Notes under the pieces: generated by a model
Databases searched by the model: none
The model's input: the letters and a program-made list of their open reading frames with translations, nothing else
Told to the model about the DNA's origin: nothing
In this document: piece by piece, positions 7,724 through 14,853 of the stretch
Layout: each line of letters opens with the position of its first letter
How positions within the stretch are numbered: position 1 is the first letter of the stretch
Made by a program: the position numbers and the translations under genes
IMG/VR virus record: IMGVR_UViG_3300012928_001071
Coordinates: 1 to 23,263 of that record
Direction: 5' to 3' (one strand)
DNA: 23,263 nucleotides
Source: a virus

Positions 7724-8613
7724 TGAAGACTTTAATTGTTGGATTAGGCTTTGGACAATTATACAAAAGGATCTATGAATCAATGGGAGCAGAGATAATC
7801 ACAGTTGATGCAGATCAATCTCGACAACCTGATTTTGTAGAATTGACTACGGCAATAGATGCCCATCCTCAGTTTGATACAGCACATATTTGTACTCCCA
7901 ACAAAACACACTTTGCATTAGCAAAAGCATTATCGGGTCATGCAAAAATTGTTTTTGTTGAAAAGCCTGGTGTTAAGAATGTTGCTCAATGGACAGCATT
8001 AACACATGACAAGAAAACAAAGTATGTTATGACTAAAAATAATCAATACAGAGATAACATAGGTGAAATGGCTAATTTAGGACAAAAGATGTCCAGTGTA
8101 GAGTTAAATTGGAAAAATACAAACAGGATTCCAAGTCCAGGCACTTGGTTTACAAATAAGGATTTAGCATTTGGAGGAGTATCTAGAGACCTATTGCCAC
8201 ATATGTTATCTTTACTATTTGTGTTGGCTCCTAATGATTATGAAGCATACAACATAATAGATAAAAAAATTGAACAAAGATATAGATTAGAAGATTGTAC
8301 TGATACTGATTATGGCAAAGTAAAAGAAGATGGTGTATATGATGTTGATGACAATGTATATCTTAAATTAGTTGGCCCTAATAATATTATTAAAGTTAAT
8401 ACTGCTTGGCGTACAGATGAAGAAGATGATATTGCAGTCCATATGTACAAAGGAGATATTAAATTTAGATCATTTGAATTAGGATTGTGTCCTGAAGATG
8501 CTTACAAAAAAATGATTGATAACCATATGAAAAACCTAAATAATGAGGAGTTTTGGAAAGAGCAAAACAAACAAGATTTGTTTATTCATTCAATATTAGA
8601 AAATGCAATCTAG
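7723..8613 (+). CDS. GFO/IDH/MocA-type NAD(P)-dependent oxidoreductase
   Basis: 296 residues with an N-terminal Rossmann domain: the nucleotide-binding GLGFGQ (7-12), acidic VDAD after strand 2, HICTPNKTHFALAKAL, and the catalytic-region EKPG (E80-K81). These are hallmarks of sugar or inositol dehydrogenases and biliverdin reductase-like enzymes. The C-terminal part should form the substrate-binding beta sheet. The natural substrate is probably a sugar or polyol but is not readable here. The gene overlaps the following dehydrogenase by 11 bp, suggesting the two work on one pathway. A glycosyltransferase lies 2 kb downstream. Confidence 0.8.
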   Translation: MKTLIVGLGFGQLYKRIYESMGAEIITVDADQSRQPDFVELTTAIDAHPQFDTAHICTPNKTHFALAKALSGHAKIVFVEKPGVKNVAQWTALTHDKKTKYVMTKNNQYRDNIGEMANLGQKMSSVELNWKNTNRIPSPGTWFTNKDLAFGGVSRDLLPHMLSLLFVLAPNDYEAYNIIDKKIEQRYRLEDCTDTDYGKVKEDGVYDVDDNVYLKLVGPNNIIKVNTAWRTDEEDDIAVHMYKGDIKFRSFELGLCPEDAYKKMIDNHMKNLNNEEFWKEQNKQDLFIHSILENAI

Positions 8614-9502
8614 AATACTATACACAGAAGGCAAAGGACATTTCGCAGAAGGCACAATAGATATCAGCGATGTGGCTCCTAATCAAATAAGAGTTGCAAG
8701 TAAAAAGACTGGCGTGTGTAGAAGTGATATAGATATGATGAATGGTAACTTTGGACCTTTGCCTTTGAATATGCAAGGTCATGAAGGATTAGGGGAAGTA
8801 GTAGAAGTTGGTGCACAGATTACAGATGTTAAAGTTGGTGACTATGTAGCCACAAGAGGCGAACCAGCATATGCTGATTTTTACAATGCAGAAGATGGAA
8901 CTTATGTGAAAGTTCCAAGTTTAGATCCTAAATATATTGTAGAACCTGTTGCTTGTGGTTTGAATGTTGTTATGCAAGAAGAAGCACAATTTGAAGCCAG
9001 AAGCAATAAAGATGCCAAGTTGTGTATAATTGGAAGTGGATTTTTAGCATGGGTAGTATATCAATATCTTAATGCAAACTATTTTTTTAAAATAGATGTA
9101 ATTGGTAAGAGCAATAAAGAACTTTGGGGAGACAAACTCACAGATAATTTTGATAATGATTATGATATTGTAATTGATTTAAACACACGTGATGAAGTAT
9201 TTAAAATGGATTTGTTAAAGCCACAAGGTCTTATTATATTAGGTGCTGAAAAAACAAACAGCATAACAACTAACTTTGACAAATTACTTTGGAATGCAGT
9301 GACAGTTGTGTTTCCAAGTCCAAGACAAAAAGATTTCAAACGTTGTATGCAAACAGCAGTGAAAATGATTGAATCAGGACAATTAAATGTTGACAATTTT
9401 TGGACTAAAGGTTACAATAGAAATAAAGAATGGCAAACTGCATTTGCAGAAGGCAATAAAAGAATGCCAGGATACAGTAGAGGTTATATAGAATGGTGTT
9501 AG
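8603..9502 (+). CDS. Zinc-type alcohol dehydrogenase-like protein (MDR family), short
   Basis: 299 residues, shorter than the usual ~340. The N-terminal catalytic domain has GVCRSDID (C39, catalytic zinc) and the GHE signature (H60, E61) followed by GLGEVVEVGAQITDVKVGDYVA. EPVACGLN (E114) follows, then a Rossmann-like IIGSGFLAWVVYQY. The four-Cys structural zinc loop found in many ADHs is absent, which explains part of the missing length. It probably oxidises or reduces a sugar or polyol together with the overlapping MocA-type protein. The last 100 bp contain a candidate promoter for the next gene. Confidence 0.8.
   Translation: MQSRILYTEGKGHFAEGTIDISDVAPNQIRVASKKTGVCRSDIDMMNGNFGPLPLNMQGHEGLGEVVEVGAQITDVKVGDYVATRGEPAYADFYNAEDGTYVKVPSLDPKYIVEPVACGLNVVMQEEAQFEARSNKDAKLCIIGSGFLAWVVYQYLNANYFFKIDVIGKSNKELWGDKLTDNFDNDYDIVIDLNTRDEVFKMDLLKPQGLIILGAEKTNSITTNFDKLLWNAVTVVFPSPRQKDFKRCMQTAVKMIESGQLNVDNFWTKGYNRNKEWQTAFAEGNKRMPGYSRGYIEWC
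9390..9418 (+). promoter_or_regulatory. Candidate sigma70-type promoter inside the dehydrogenase gene
   Basis: TTGACA (9390-9395), 17-bp spacer, TACAAT (9413-9418, five of six). Predicted start is near 9425, about 70 bases ahead of the ATG at 9493. It is embedded in coding sequence, so chance remains possible. Confidence 0.45.
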
Positions 9503-10020
9503 ACACGCAAAAAAGAAAACAAGTTACTTATTTTACAGGAACAGAAATAGAAAATACTTGTATGAAAGGCTCACAAACTTTATTTGTTGTTGGCGTGAGA
9601 CCTGTTGAAGAAATAGAAATGTTAGCAAAAAATAACAATGCCAATCACATATACTTTGGTACTAGCCAAAGTTTCAATCCAGAGACTGATGATGAAATGC
9701 ATCAATGGACTGTTATGATGAGAGACTTATTAGATAGAGACTTTTATGTTACTTTAGACTTTGGTATAGAATATATTGAAAAAGTTACAGCCACTGGTTT
9801 AATGAAGTATGAAAAATTTGTGCCAATGATCAGTGCCAAAATACCAAACATCTATAAACTGAATAAAAATACAACTTTAAAAATTGATGACATTACTTGG
9901 GGATTAACCAATTCTGGAGTATGGAGTAAAAATTTAAAAGAGATCACAAACGATATGCACTACACAGACTGGGAAGAATATGTTGGTGATACTGTGATTG
10001 ACGTTGACAATAATGAATAA
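9493..10020 (+). CDS. Protein of unknown function, 175 aa
   Basis: No family recognised. An alternating beta/alpha pattern is visible (TLFVVGVRPVEEIEMLA, HIYFGTSQSF, FYVTLDFGIEYIEKV). A Trp-rich C-terminus (TWGLTNSGVWSKN, YTDWEEYVGD) ends in an acidic tail. VTLDFGIEY-type strands suggest a compact alpha/beta fold, perhaps a small barrel-like or flavodoxin-like domain. It overlaps the dehydrogenase by 10 bp, so it belongs to that unit, and it may also be driven by the promoter at 9390. Its 3' end carries the -35 box of the next promoter. Confidence 0.7.
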   Translation: MVLDTQKRKQVTYFTGTEIENTCMKGSQTLFVVGVRPVEEIEMLAKNNNANHIYFGTSQSFNPETDDEMHQWTVMMRDLLDRDFYVTLDFGIEYIEKVTATGLMKYEKFVPMISAKIPNIYKLNKNTTLKIDDITWGLTNSGVWSKNLKEITNDMHYTDWEEYVGDTVIDVDNNE

Positions 10021-10032
10021 AATTGTTATAAT
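10004..10032 (+). promoter_or_regulatory. Consensus sigma70-type promoter with start site at the next ATG
   Basis: Perfect TTGACA (10004-10009), exact 17-bp spacer, perfect TATAAT (10027-10032). Only five bases separate the -10 box from the ATG at 10038, so transcription should start on or within a base or two of the A of the ATG. That would give a leaderless mRNA. No Shine-Dalgarno sequence lies upstream of that ATG. Confidence 0.8.
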
Positions 10033-10037
10033 AAGAT

Positions 10038-10418
10038 ATGAAAAGTAAAAAAAACATTTGGGTAACATTTAGAAAAGAAGGCATCCACAAATATCCTGCG
10101 GCGTTAGATGATCCAAAACTAGCGACTGGTGATGAGTATGATGTTTCGTTTTTAGGCTATCCTCACAGACATATTTTTCATTTCAAAGTTGGTATAGAAG
10201 TATTTCATGATGATAGAGAAATAGAGTTTATCCAATTTAAAAGATGGTTAGAAAAATTGTACTCTGAAAAGACTTTACAATTAGACTATAAATCTTGTGA
10301 GATGATCAGCGATGATTTATATGCTGAAATATCTAAGAAATATCCTAATAGAGATGTTGAAGTAGATGTGAGTGAAGATGGAGAAAATGGAAGTCATGCA
10401 GTATATTACAAGGAGTAA
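10038..10418 (+). CDS. QueD/PTPS-like T-fold protein (divergent)
   Basis: 126 residues. The core aligns by eye with 6-carboxytetrahydropterin synthase (QueD). A HRHIFHFKVGIEV strand corresponds to the HGH-x(n) zinc strand, and REIEFIQFKRWLEKLY corresponds to the IIDFAELK helix. CEMISDDLYAEI corresponds to the PTSExLA helix, and VEVDVSEDGENG-x-HAVYY to the substrate Glu (vKET) strand. The catalytic Cys just ahead of HxH and the LDHxxLN block are missing, so chemistry may differ. QueD makes 6-carboxytetrahydropterin from the product of FolE; folE and queE are present at 16574 and 17359. It is probably translated from a leaderless mRNA. The fold assignment is inference; activity is less certain. 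Confidence 0.55.
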   Translation: MKSKKNIWVTFRKEGIHKYPAALDDPKLATGDEYDVSFLGYPHRHIFHFKVGIEVFHDDREIEFIQFKRWLEKLYSEKTLQLDYKSCEMISDDLYAEISKKYPNRDVEVDVSEDGENGSHAVYYKE

Positions 10419-10421
10419 CAA

Positions 10422-10592
10422 ATGATATCGTTGTTCTTAGGAACAATAGCATTTATATTTGTGGTTATATTTGCTTGGTTCATGCCTATGCCAGGTTTGT
10501 ATGGCGGTGATGAATTTATAAGTGATATGGCACTGATGGCGGCTGGACTCTTTGGTGGGTTAGCAGTAATAGGACATTTTGAGGACAATTAA
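10422..10592 (+). CDS. Small membrane protein, two predicted helices, 56 aa
   Basis: Starts at ATG 10422 after a good ribosome site (AAGGAG, about 10410-10415) and stops directly at the next ATG (10593). It begins MISLFLGTIAFIFVVIFAWF, one strong membrane helix. A Gly/Asp loop follows, then a second hydrophobic stretch (DMALMAAGLFGGLAVIG) and an acidic end. The family is not recognised. Spacing and ribosome site support translation. Confidence 0.7.
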   Translation: MISLFLGTIAFIFVVIFAWFMPMPGLYGGDEFISDMALMAAGLFGGLAVIGHFEDN

Positions 10593-11663
10593 ATGACAAT
10601 ATACATAGTTGATCTTGAAGCAGTAGATACAAGGTACACAAAAGAATGGAAGAAGTATCTGCCTTTACAACTTAAAAGACACACTAATTCAAAAATTGAA
10701 GTTATTAGTGGAGGAAATACTCCACAAGCAACCACTCCAGGAGCATTTTTAAACTTTGGTGGCACTAATGTTTACAAAGCAAAACAGATGCAACAGATAG
10801 GAGAGATGTTTTGTAATGGCAAGGTTAAAGATGGTGATTATTTTTTATACACTGATGCTTGGAATCCAACTGTATTACAATTACGTTACATGGCAGAGTT
10901 ACTGGGCATAAAAATTAAGATTGGTGGTCTTTGGCACGCCGGCAGTTATGATCCTCAGGATTTCTTAGGTAGATTGATTGGAGATAAACCTTGGGTTAGA
11001 AATACAGAAAGATCTATGTTTGAAACATATGACAACAATTTTTTTGCTTCTGACTTCCATATCAATATGTTCGTAGACACTTTTAAAGAGTTTGGTAACT
11101 ATGTAGGTCTTACTACTGACAAATCAAAAGTAAGACGTGTAGGGTGGCCTATGGAATATCTTGAAGGCTCTATGTCAGCATACAAAGGCATGGATAAAAA
11201 AGATATTATTTTATTTCCCCACAGAATTGCTCCTGAAAAGCAACCAGATGTTTTTTATGATTTAAAAGATGCACTGCCACAATATGAATTTATTGTGTGT
11301 CAGGAAAAAGAATTAAGCAAAAATGAATATCATAATTTATTAGGTGAAGCAAAAATGGTATTCAGTGCAAATTTACAGGAAACATTAGGTATCAGTTGGT
11401 ATGAAGGTTGTTTAGTTGATACAATGCCTTTGGTTCCTGATAGATTAAGTTATCAAGAGATGGCTATTGACGAATTCAAATATCCTAGTGAATGGACACA
11501 AGATTTCAAGTCTTATCAAAAAAATAAAAAACAATTAATAGAAAAAATAGATTTTATGATGACAAATTATAAAAAAATTATTCCGCATATTTGGAAACAA
11601 AAACAACGCCTACAGGAAAAGTTTTTTTCCGGTAAACAACTTTATGGAGATATAAATGGCTAA
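10593..11663 (+). CDS. Glycosyltransferase, GT-B fold
   Basis: 356 residues. The C-terminal half has the donor-binding features of GT4-like enzymes. ILFPHRIAPEKQPD (~206-219) carries the basic residues that contact the nucleotide-sugar phosphates. ETLGISWYE provides an E-x7-E motif (E263, E271). The N-terminal half has DGDYFLYTDAWNP and GGLWHAGSYDP, a likely acceptor domain. The acceptor could be modified phage DNA, as in T4 glucosylation, or cell-surface polysaccharide. Two oxidoreductases upstream could prepare the sugar. It overlaps clpP by 8 bp. Confidence 0.8.
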   Translation: MTIYIVDLEAVDTRYTKEWKKYLPLQLKRHTNSKIEVISGGNTPQATTPGAFLNFGGTNVYKAKQMQQIGEMFCNGKVKDGDYFLYTDAWNPTVLQLRYMAELLGIKIKIGGLWHAGSYDPQDFLGRLIGDKPWVRNTERSMFETYDNNFFASDFHINMFVDTFKEFGNYVGLTTDKSKVRRVGWPMEYLEGSMSAYKGMDKKDIILFPHRIAPEKQPDVFYDLKDALPQYEFIVCQEKELSKNEYHNLLGEAKMVFSANLQETLGISWYEGCLVDTMPLVPDRLSYQEMAIDEFKYPSEWTQDFKSYQKNKKQLIEKIDFMMTNYKKIIPHIWKQKQRLQEKFFSGKQLYGDING

Positions 11664-12219
11664 AAAAGGTGGAGGACCTAATGCACCAGTAAACAATCTA
11701 GCAAACAATGGTGTATATGTATTAATGGACGAAATAACAATGCAATCTTGTGCAGACTGTCTGAAATGGATAATGAATCAGAATCTAGCAGAAACAAGAT
11801 TACCACAATTAACAATTATAATTAATTCACCAGGCGGTGATGTTCATGCCGCGTTTGCTCTGATTGATACAATGAAAGCAAGTACTATTCCAATCAAGAC
11901 TGTTGGATTAGGACTTATTGCTTCTTGTGGATTTTTAATTTTTATTGCAGGGAAAAAAGGTTCAAGAATACTTACTCCAAACACATCAATACTGTCGCAT
12001 CAATACAGTTGGGGCAGTGCAGGTAAAGAACATGAGTTATATGCAAGAGTAAAAGAGTTTGAATTGAGTACACAACGAATGATTGAACACTATAAAAAGT
12101 GCATTGGAATGAGCGAGAAACAAATTAGAGAAATTTTGTTGCCGCCACAAGATGTTTGGTTATCTGCAAAAGAAGCCAGAAAACTTAAAATTTGTGATAA
12201 AATCGAAGAGTTGTACTAA
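11656..12219 (+). CDS. clpP: ClpP-type serine protease (peptidase family S14)
   Basis: 187 residues, near the ~195 of bacterial ClpP. The catalytic triad is readable: S90 in GLGLIASCGF, H115 in SILSHQYSWG, D166 in PPQDVWLSAKEA. The oxyanion-hole Gly-rich strand INSPGGDVHAAFALIDTM and the C-terminal KICDKIEELY also fit. The first ~15 residues (KKGGGPNAPVNNL) look like a flexible leader. In the cell ClpP forms tetradecamers fed by ClpX/ClpA. The phage copy may join host chaperones and redirect proteolysis. A capsid maturation role, as for some S14 phage proteases, is less likely among these metabolic genes. Confidence 0.9.
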   Translation: MAKKGGGPNAPVNNLANNGVYVLMDEITMQSCADCLKWIMNQNLAETRLPQLTIIINSPGGDVHAAFALIDTMKASTIPIKTVGLGLIASCGFLIFIAGKKGSRILTPNTSILSHQYSWGSAGKEHELYARVKEFELSTQRMIEHYKKCIGMSEKQIREILLPPQDVWLSAKEARKLKICDKIEELY

Positions 12220-12233
12220 TGCGGGAGGACTTG

Positions 12234-12614
12234 ATGGTTCAGCAACAGGTTGCAAATGCTTGGCAACACATGGTAGGTGTTATCTGTCTGAATCAAACTA
12301 ACCGTAAACAAGTCAAAGCAGTTCTGCCTAAACTGTTTAAAAAATGGGCAACGCACACTGAACTTCTCAGTTCTGCAACAATTTCTAAGTTAGAACAAAT
12401 GCTTCAACCTTTAGGAATGCAAAAAAAGAAAGCAGAAAGAATATACAGAATGAGTGAGCAATTTGATAATTGGGACGGCAATGATGCCACTGAACTATAT
12501 GGCATTGGCAAGTATGGTTCAGACAGTTACAGATTGTTTTATAAAAACGAGATACCAACAAATGTTGGCGATCACGAACTACAAAGATATATTAAAGAGG
12601 AGTTGAATACATGA
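12234..12614 (+). CDS. MBD4-like HhH-GPD DNA glycosylase
   Basis: 126 residues of the endonuclease III/MBD4 superfamily. The segments QHMVGVICLNQTNRKQVKAV and LEQMLQPLGMQKKKAERI match helices of MBD4. The helix-hairpin-helix LYGIGKYGSDSY closely resembles LHGIGKYGNDSY of MBD4. The catalytic Asp lies in VGDHELQRY (PEDHKLNKY in MBD4), about residue 113. MBD4 removes T or U from mismatches with G. There is no iron-sulfur Cys cluster. The start at 12234 is chosen because GGGAGG (12223-12228) sits at ideal distance; ATG at 12219 overlapping the clpP stop is the alternative. The substrate here is unknown. An unusual alternative is a modification enzyme of the HhH fold, as proposed for hypermodified thymine. 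Confidence 0.75.
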   Translation: MVQQQVANAWQHMVGVICLNQTNRKQVKAVLPKLFKKWATHTELLSSATISKLEQMLQPLGMQKKKAERIYRMSEQFDNWDGNDATELYGIGKYGSDSYRLFYKNEIPTNVGDHELQRYIKEELNT

Positions 12615-12961
12615 CTAAAAAAGATGATACAGTTAACATCACTTACAGTGTTGACAGTGATTCATTAACAGGCGGATGGGCACCAGCACCCGAAAATTTT
12701 TCAGTAAGTTTTTCTGAAGGTGATCAGTTAGATTTTAATGATATGTTAAGAGCAGATGCAGGTAAAGGTTTGGAAAACATGAAGTTTGAGGATTGGAATG
12801 AAACTGTTCCATTTGAAAACAGTGTTCCAAGTTTAGATAAGATTAACAAAGTATGTGAGGAATACCCAGCATTAAGAATAGCATACGAAAAATTTAAAAA
12901 TGTTTGGAGAATATGCTATGAAGACTATCGTAGTAACAACAAGGATGAAGGAACTTGGTAA
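12611..12961 (+). CDS. Acidic protein of unknown function, 116 aa
   Basis: No family recognised. The N-terminal half is Ser/Asp-rich and low in structure (TYSVDSDSLTGGWAPAPENFSVSFSEGDQLDF). The C-terminal half is helical and aromatic (CEEYPALRIAYEKFKNVWRICYEDYRSN). It overlaps the glycosylase stop (ATGA) and the MazG start (TAATG), so it sits in a translationally coupled run. The C-terminal pattern resembles short conserved proteins of marine T4-like phages, but I cannot name it. Confidence 0.65.
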   Translation: MTKKDDTVNITYSVDSDSLTGGWAPAPENFSVSFSEGDQLDFNDMLRADAGKGLENMKFEDWNETVPFENSVPSLDKINKVCEEYPALRIAYEKFKNVWRICYEDYRSNNKDEGTW

Positions 12962-13272
12962 TGCAAGAACTAATTGGAAAAGTGAACAAATGGTTTGAAG
13001 ACCGTAATTTAATACAAGGCAGTACTGACAAAGATCAAATATTAAAGTTATTGCAAGAATTAGGTGAATTGAGTGACCATGCTTGTAAAGGAGAAGACAT
13101 CCGAGATGATCTAGGGGATATGTTGGTTGTAATGTTGAATATTATGAAACGTAACAACTACACAATAGAAGAATGTTTGCAAATTGCATACGATGATATT
13201 AAAGACAGAAGAGGAAAAATGGTAGATGGCATATTCGTTAAAGAAAGCAAAGAGGAAGAAGCAAATGATTGA
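12961..13272 (+). CDS. mazG: MazG-like nucleotide pyrophosphohydrolase
   Basis: 103 residues. The metal-binding helices are visible: LLQELGELSDH (E33, E36) and RDDLGDMLVVMLNIM (D50, D53), corresponding to the ExxE...ExxD motif of MazG. The family hydrolyses (d)NTPs to monophosphates and pyrophosphate. Marine T4-like phages often carry mazG, and sanitising or rebalancing of nucleotides has been proposed. The start at 12961 overlaps the previous stop by one base. It is adjacent to purine-related genes. Confidence 0.82.
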   Translation: MQELIGKVNKWFEDRNLIQGSTDKDQILKLLQELGELSDHACKGEDIRDDLGDMLVVMLNIMKRNNYTIEECLQIAYDDIKDRRGKMVDGIFVKESKEEEAND

Positions 13273-13435
13273 AGTATTGAACCATATTGATGATGTGAAG
13301 AAAATTCGCCAACTCTTGTTAGGCGGTAAAGTGAAAGACGCTGTAAAAGAATGCGATGTTGTTATTGCTTATAAACAGCAAGAAGTTGAAGAGTTCGAAA
13401 AATGGGCTGAAAAAGAAAGTAAAAAAGAGGTGTAA
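13265..13435 (+). CDS. Small charged helical protein of unknown function
   Basis: 56 residues, almost all helix-forming and rich in Lys and Glu (HIDDVKKIRQLLLGGKVKDA, EVEEFEKWAEKESKKEV); possibly a coiled-coil hairpin. ATG at 13265 overlaps the mazG end by 8 bp, preceded by AGAGGAAG as ribosome site. The stop overlaps the next ATG as TAATG. Function unknown. Confidence 0.65.
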   Translation: MIEVLNHIDDVKKIRQLLLGGKVKDAVKECDVVIAYKQQEVEEFEKWAEKESKKEV

Positions 13436-13887
13436 TGTCAGATAAACAATATTTTACTATGATCCAAGTGCGTAATGCACTTAATCAAATCGCTGAACGT
13501 ATGTCAGAAGACAAGTGGAAACCAGATGTAATAATGGGAATAAATCGTGGTGGGTGTATTCCTGGAGTATATCTTAGTCATAAATTAGGAATACCGCATG
13601 AAGCATTGGATGTCAGACTAAGAGATCATAAAGCAAAACCTGATTTACGTAATTTAGAAAAAGCATATGCGTTTCAGAAAAAAATATTGATAATAGATGA
13701 TATAAACGATACAGGCGAAACTTTTCTTTTTATCAAAAATAATTTTGGTGGAGAAGACAGAGTCAAAACTGCCTGTCTAATTCATAATGCACCAAGCAAG
13801 TTTGACAAACTTGATTATTGGTGTTACACTATAGATAAAAACTTACACCCAACTTGGGTGGTGTTTCCGTGGGAAGAATGGCAGTAG
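13435..13887 (+). CDS. Purine phosphoribosyltransferase-like protein (Gpt/Hpt type)
   Basis: 150 residues with the type I phosphoribosyltransferase fold. The PRPP-binding motif KILIIDDINDTGETF is at 83-97. MGINRGGCIPGVYLSHKLG forms the pyrophosphate loop, and the C-terminal WVVFPWE is typical of xanthine-guanine phosphoribosyltransferases. The reaction would be base plus PRPP to nucleotide monophosphate and pyrophosphate; the likely base is a purine, but specificity cannot be read. With GMP reductase at 673 and MazG at 12961 it suggests purine salvage. Overlaps on both sides indicate coupling. Confidence 0.8.
   Translation: MSDKQYFTMIQVRNALNQIAERMSEDKWKPDVIMGINRGGCIPGVYLSHKLGIPHEALDVRLRDHKAKPDLRNLEKAYAFQKKILIIDDINDTGETFLFIKNNFGGEDRVKTACLIHNAPSKFDKLDYWCYTIDKNLHPTWVVFPWEEWQ
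13802..13830 (+). promoter_or_regulatory. Candidate sigma70-type promoter ahead of the HIT gene
   Basis: TTGACA (13802-13807), 17-bp spacer, TACACT (13825-13830, four of six) with an upstream TG giving an extended -10 (TGTTACACT). It lies inside the phosphoribosyltransferase gene. Start would be near 13837, about 40 bases before the HIT ATG. Confidence 0.35.
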
Positions 13888-14270
13888 AACTTAAACCAGA
13901 TACACTTGCATTGGCAAAAGAAGAAGGCAGAGCGCCTTGGACTGATGTTGTGCATGAATTTAAAGATTGCGTATGGTACAATGACGGATATCCTGTAACA
14001 GAAGGACATAGTCTAATTGTACCAAGAGAGGCTTCCCAACAAAACTTGTTGAGATGTTTTGATTTAGCATTGAAGATTGCAAATGATAATGTGCAAAGAG
14101 GCATTATCACAGGTTATAATATTGGAATAAACATGGGAGAATCAGCAGGGCAAACTTGTATGTACCCACACGTGCATTTGATTCCAAGAAAAGATGGAGA
14201 CTGTGAAGATCCAGTAGGCGGTGTAAGAAACGTAATCCCTGGAAAAGGCAATTACAAGAAAAATGGATAA
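13878..14270 (+). CDS. HIT-family nucleotide hydrolase/transferase
   Basis: 130 residues. Histidine triad region GQTCMYPHVHLIPRK (~91-105) aligns with GQTVKHVHVHVLPRK of FHIT. The middle (nucleophilic, H98) and last (H100) His are kept, but the first is Tyr (Y96). Upstream strands TEGHSLIVPREA and IGINMGESAG are typical of the family. Members cleave dinucleoside polyphosphates or nucleotidyl-phosphoramidates. The gene overlaps the phosphoribosyltransferase by 10 bp; a GGGAAG sequence just upstream suits ATG 13878. Nucleotide-related neighbours fit. Confidence 0.82.
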   Translation: MAVELKPDTLALAKEEGRAPWTDVVHEFKDCVWYNDGYPVTEGHSLIVPREASQQNLLRCFDLALKIANDNVQRGIITGYNIGINMGESAGQTCMYPHVHLIPRKDGDCEDPVGGVRNVIPGKGNYKKNG

Positions 14271-14853
14271 CGGACCAATCACAACAATTAATACAGGAAA
14301 ATTCTACAAAGTATATGATGATGTTGTGCCTAAATATCTTCAAGACTATATTGAATTGATTGCATTAGGTAAGAAAGGTAAAACAGAAGATGTGATTAAT
14401 CCTGCACTAGATTTCAAAGCAAAGTATGAAATAACAGCAGAAGAAGACAATCAAACACCTTTAAGTTTTGTGCATTTATTGAAATCGCACACAACAACAA
14501 GTCCGCATTTAGAAAACTTTGGAATGATTCCTGTGGCAGTGTGCAAACACAATAATTGGTCATTAGATAATATTTTACTTGCCAGATGTTTTGTATCTGT
14601 ACCACACGAGACCAAGTTGGAACACTATGCACCGCACACGGATCTAAATATTGAACATACAGTAATGATATACTACGTGAATGATGCAGATGGAGACACT
14701 ATTTTGTTTAATGATCAAGGTGACATAATGAAGAGTGTTACTCCTAAGAAAGGCAGAGTGTTGGTGTTCGATGGAAGTATTTTACATGGCGGAGGTATTC
14801 CTAAAAAAGGACCAAGATGCATTGTGAACTATGACGTGAAGGTTGTAAAATGA
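14263..14853 (+). CDS. 2-oxoglutarate/Fe(II)-dependent oxygenase-like protein
   Basis: 196 residues with the double-stranded beta-helix signature. HTD (H125, D127) supplies two iron ligands, VLVFDGSILHGGG supplies the distal H175, and R185 (GPRCIVNYD) is placed to bind 2-oxoglutarate. DADGDTILFND is the conserved strand seen in prolyl hydroxylase-like members. Related proteins are frequent in marine T4-like phages with unproven substrates; nucleic acid bases, proteins or sugars are all possible. It overlaps the HIT gene by 8 bp and the following 25-codon gene by 4 bp. Confidence 0.85.
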   Translation: MDNGPITTINTGKFYKVYDDVVPKYLQDYIELIALGKKGKTEDVINPALDFKAKYEITAEEDNQTPLSFVHLLKSHTTTSPHLENFGMIPVAVCKHNNWSLDNILLARCFVSVPHETKLEHYAPHTDLNIEHTVMIYYVNDADGDTILFNDQGDIMKSVTPKKGRVLVFDGSILHGGGIPKKGPRCIVNYDVKVVK

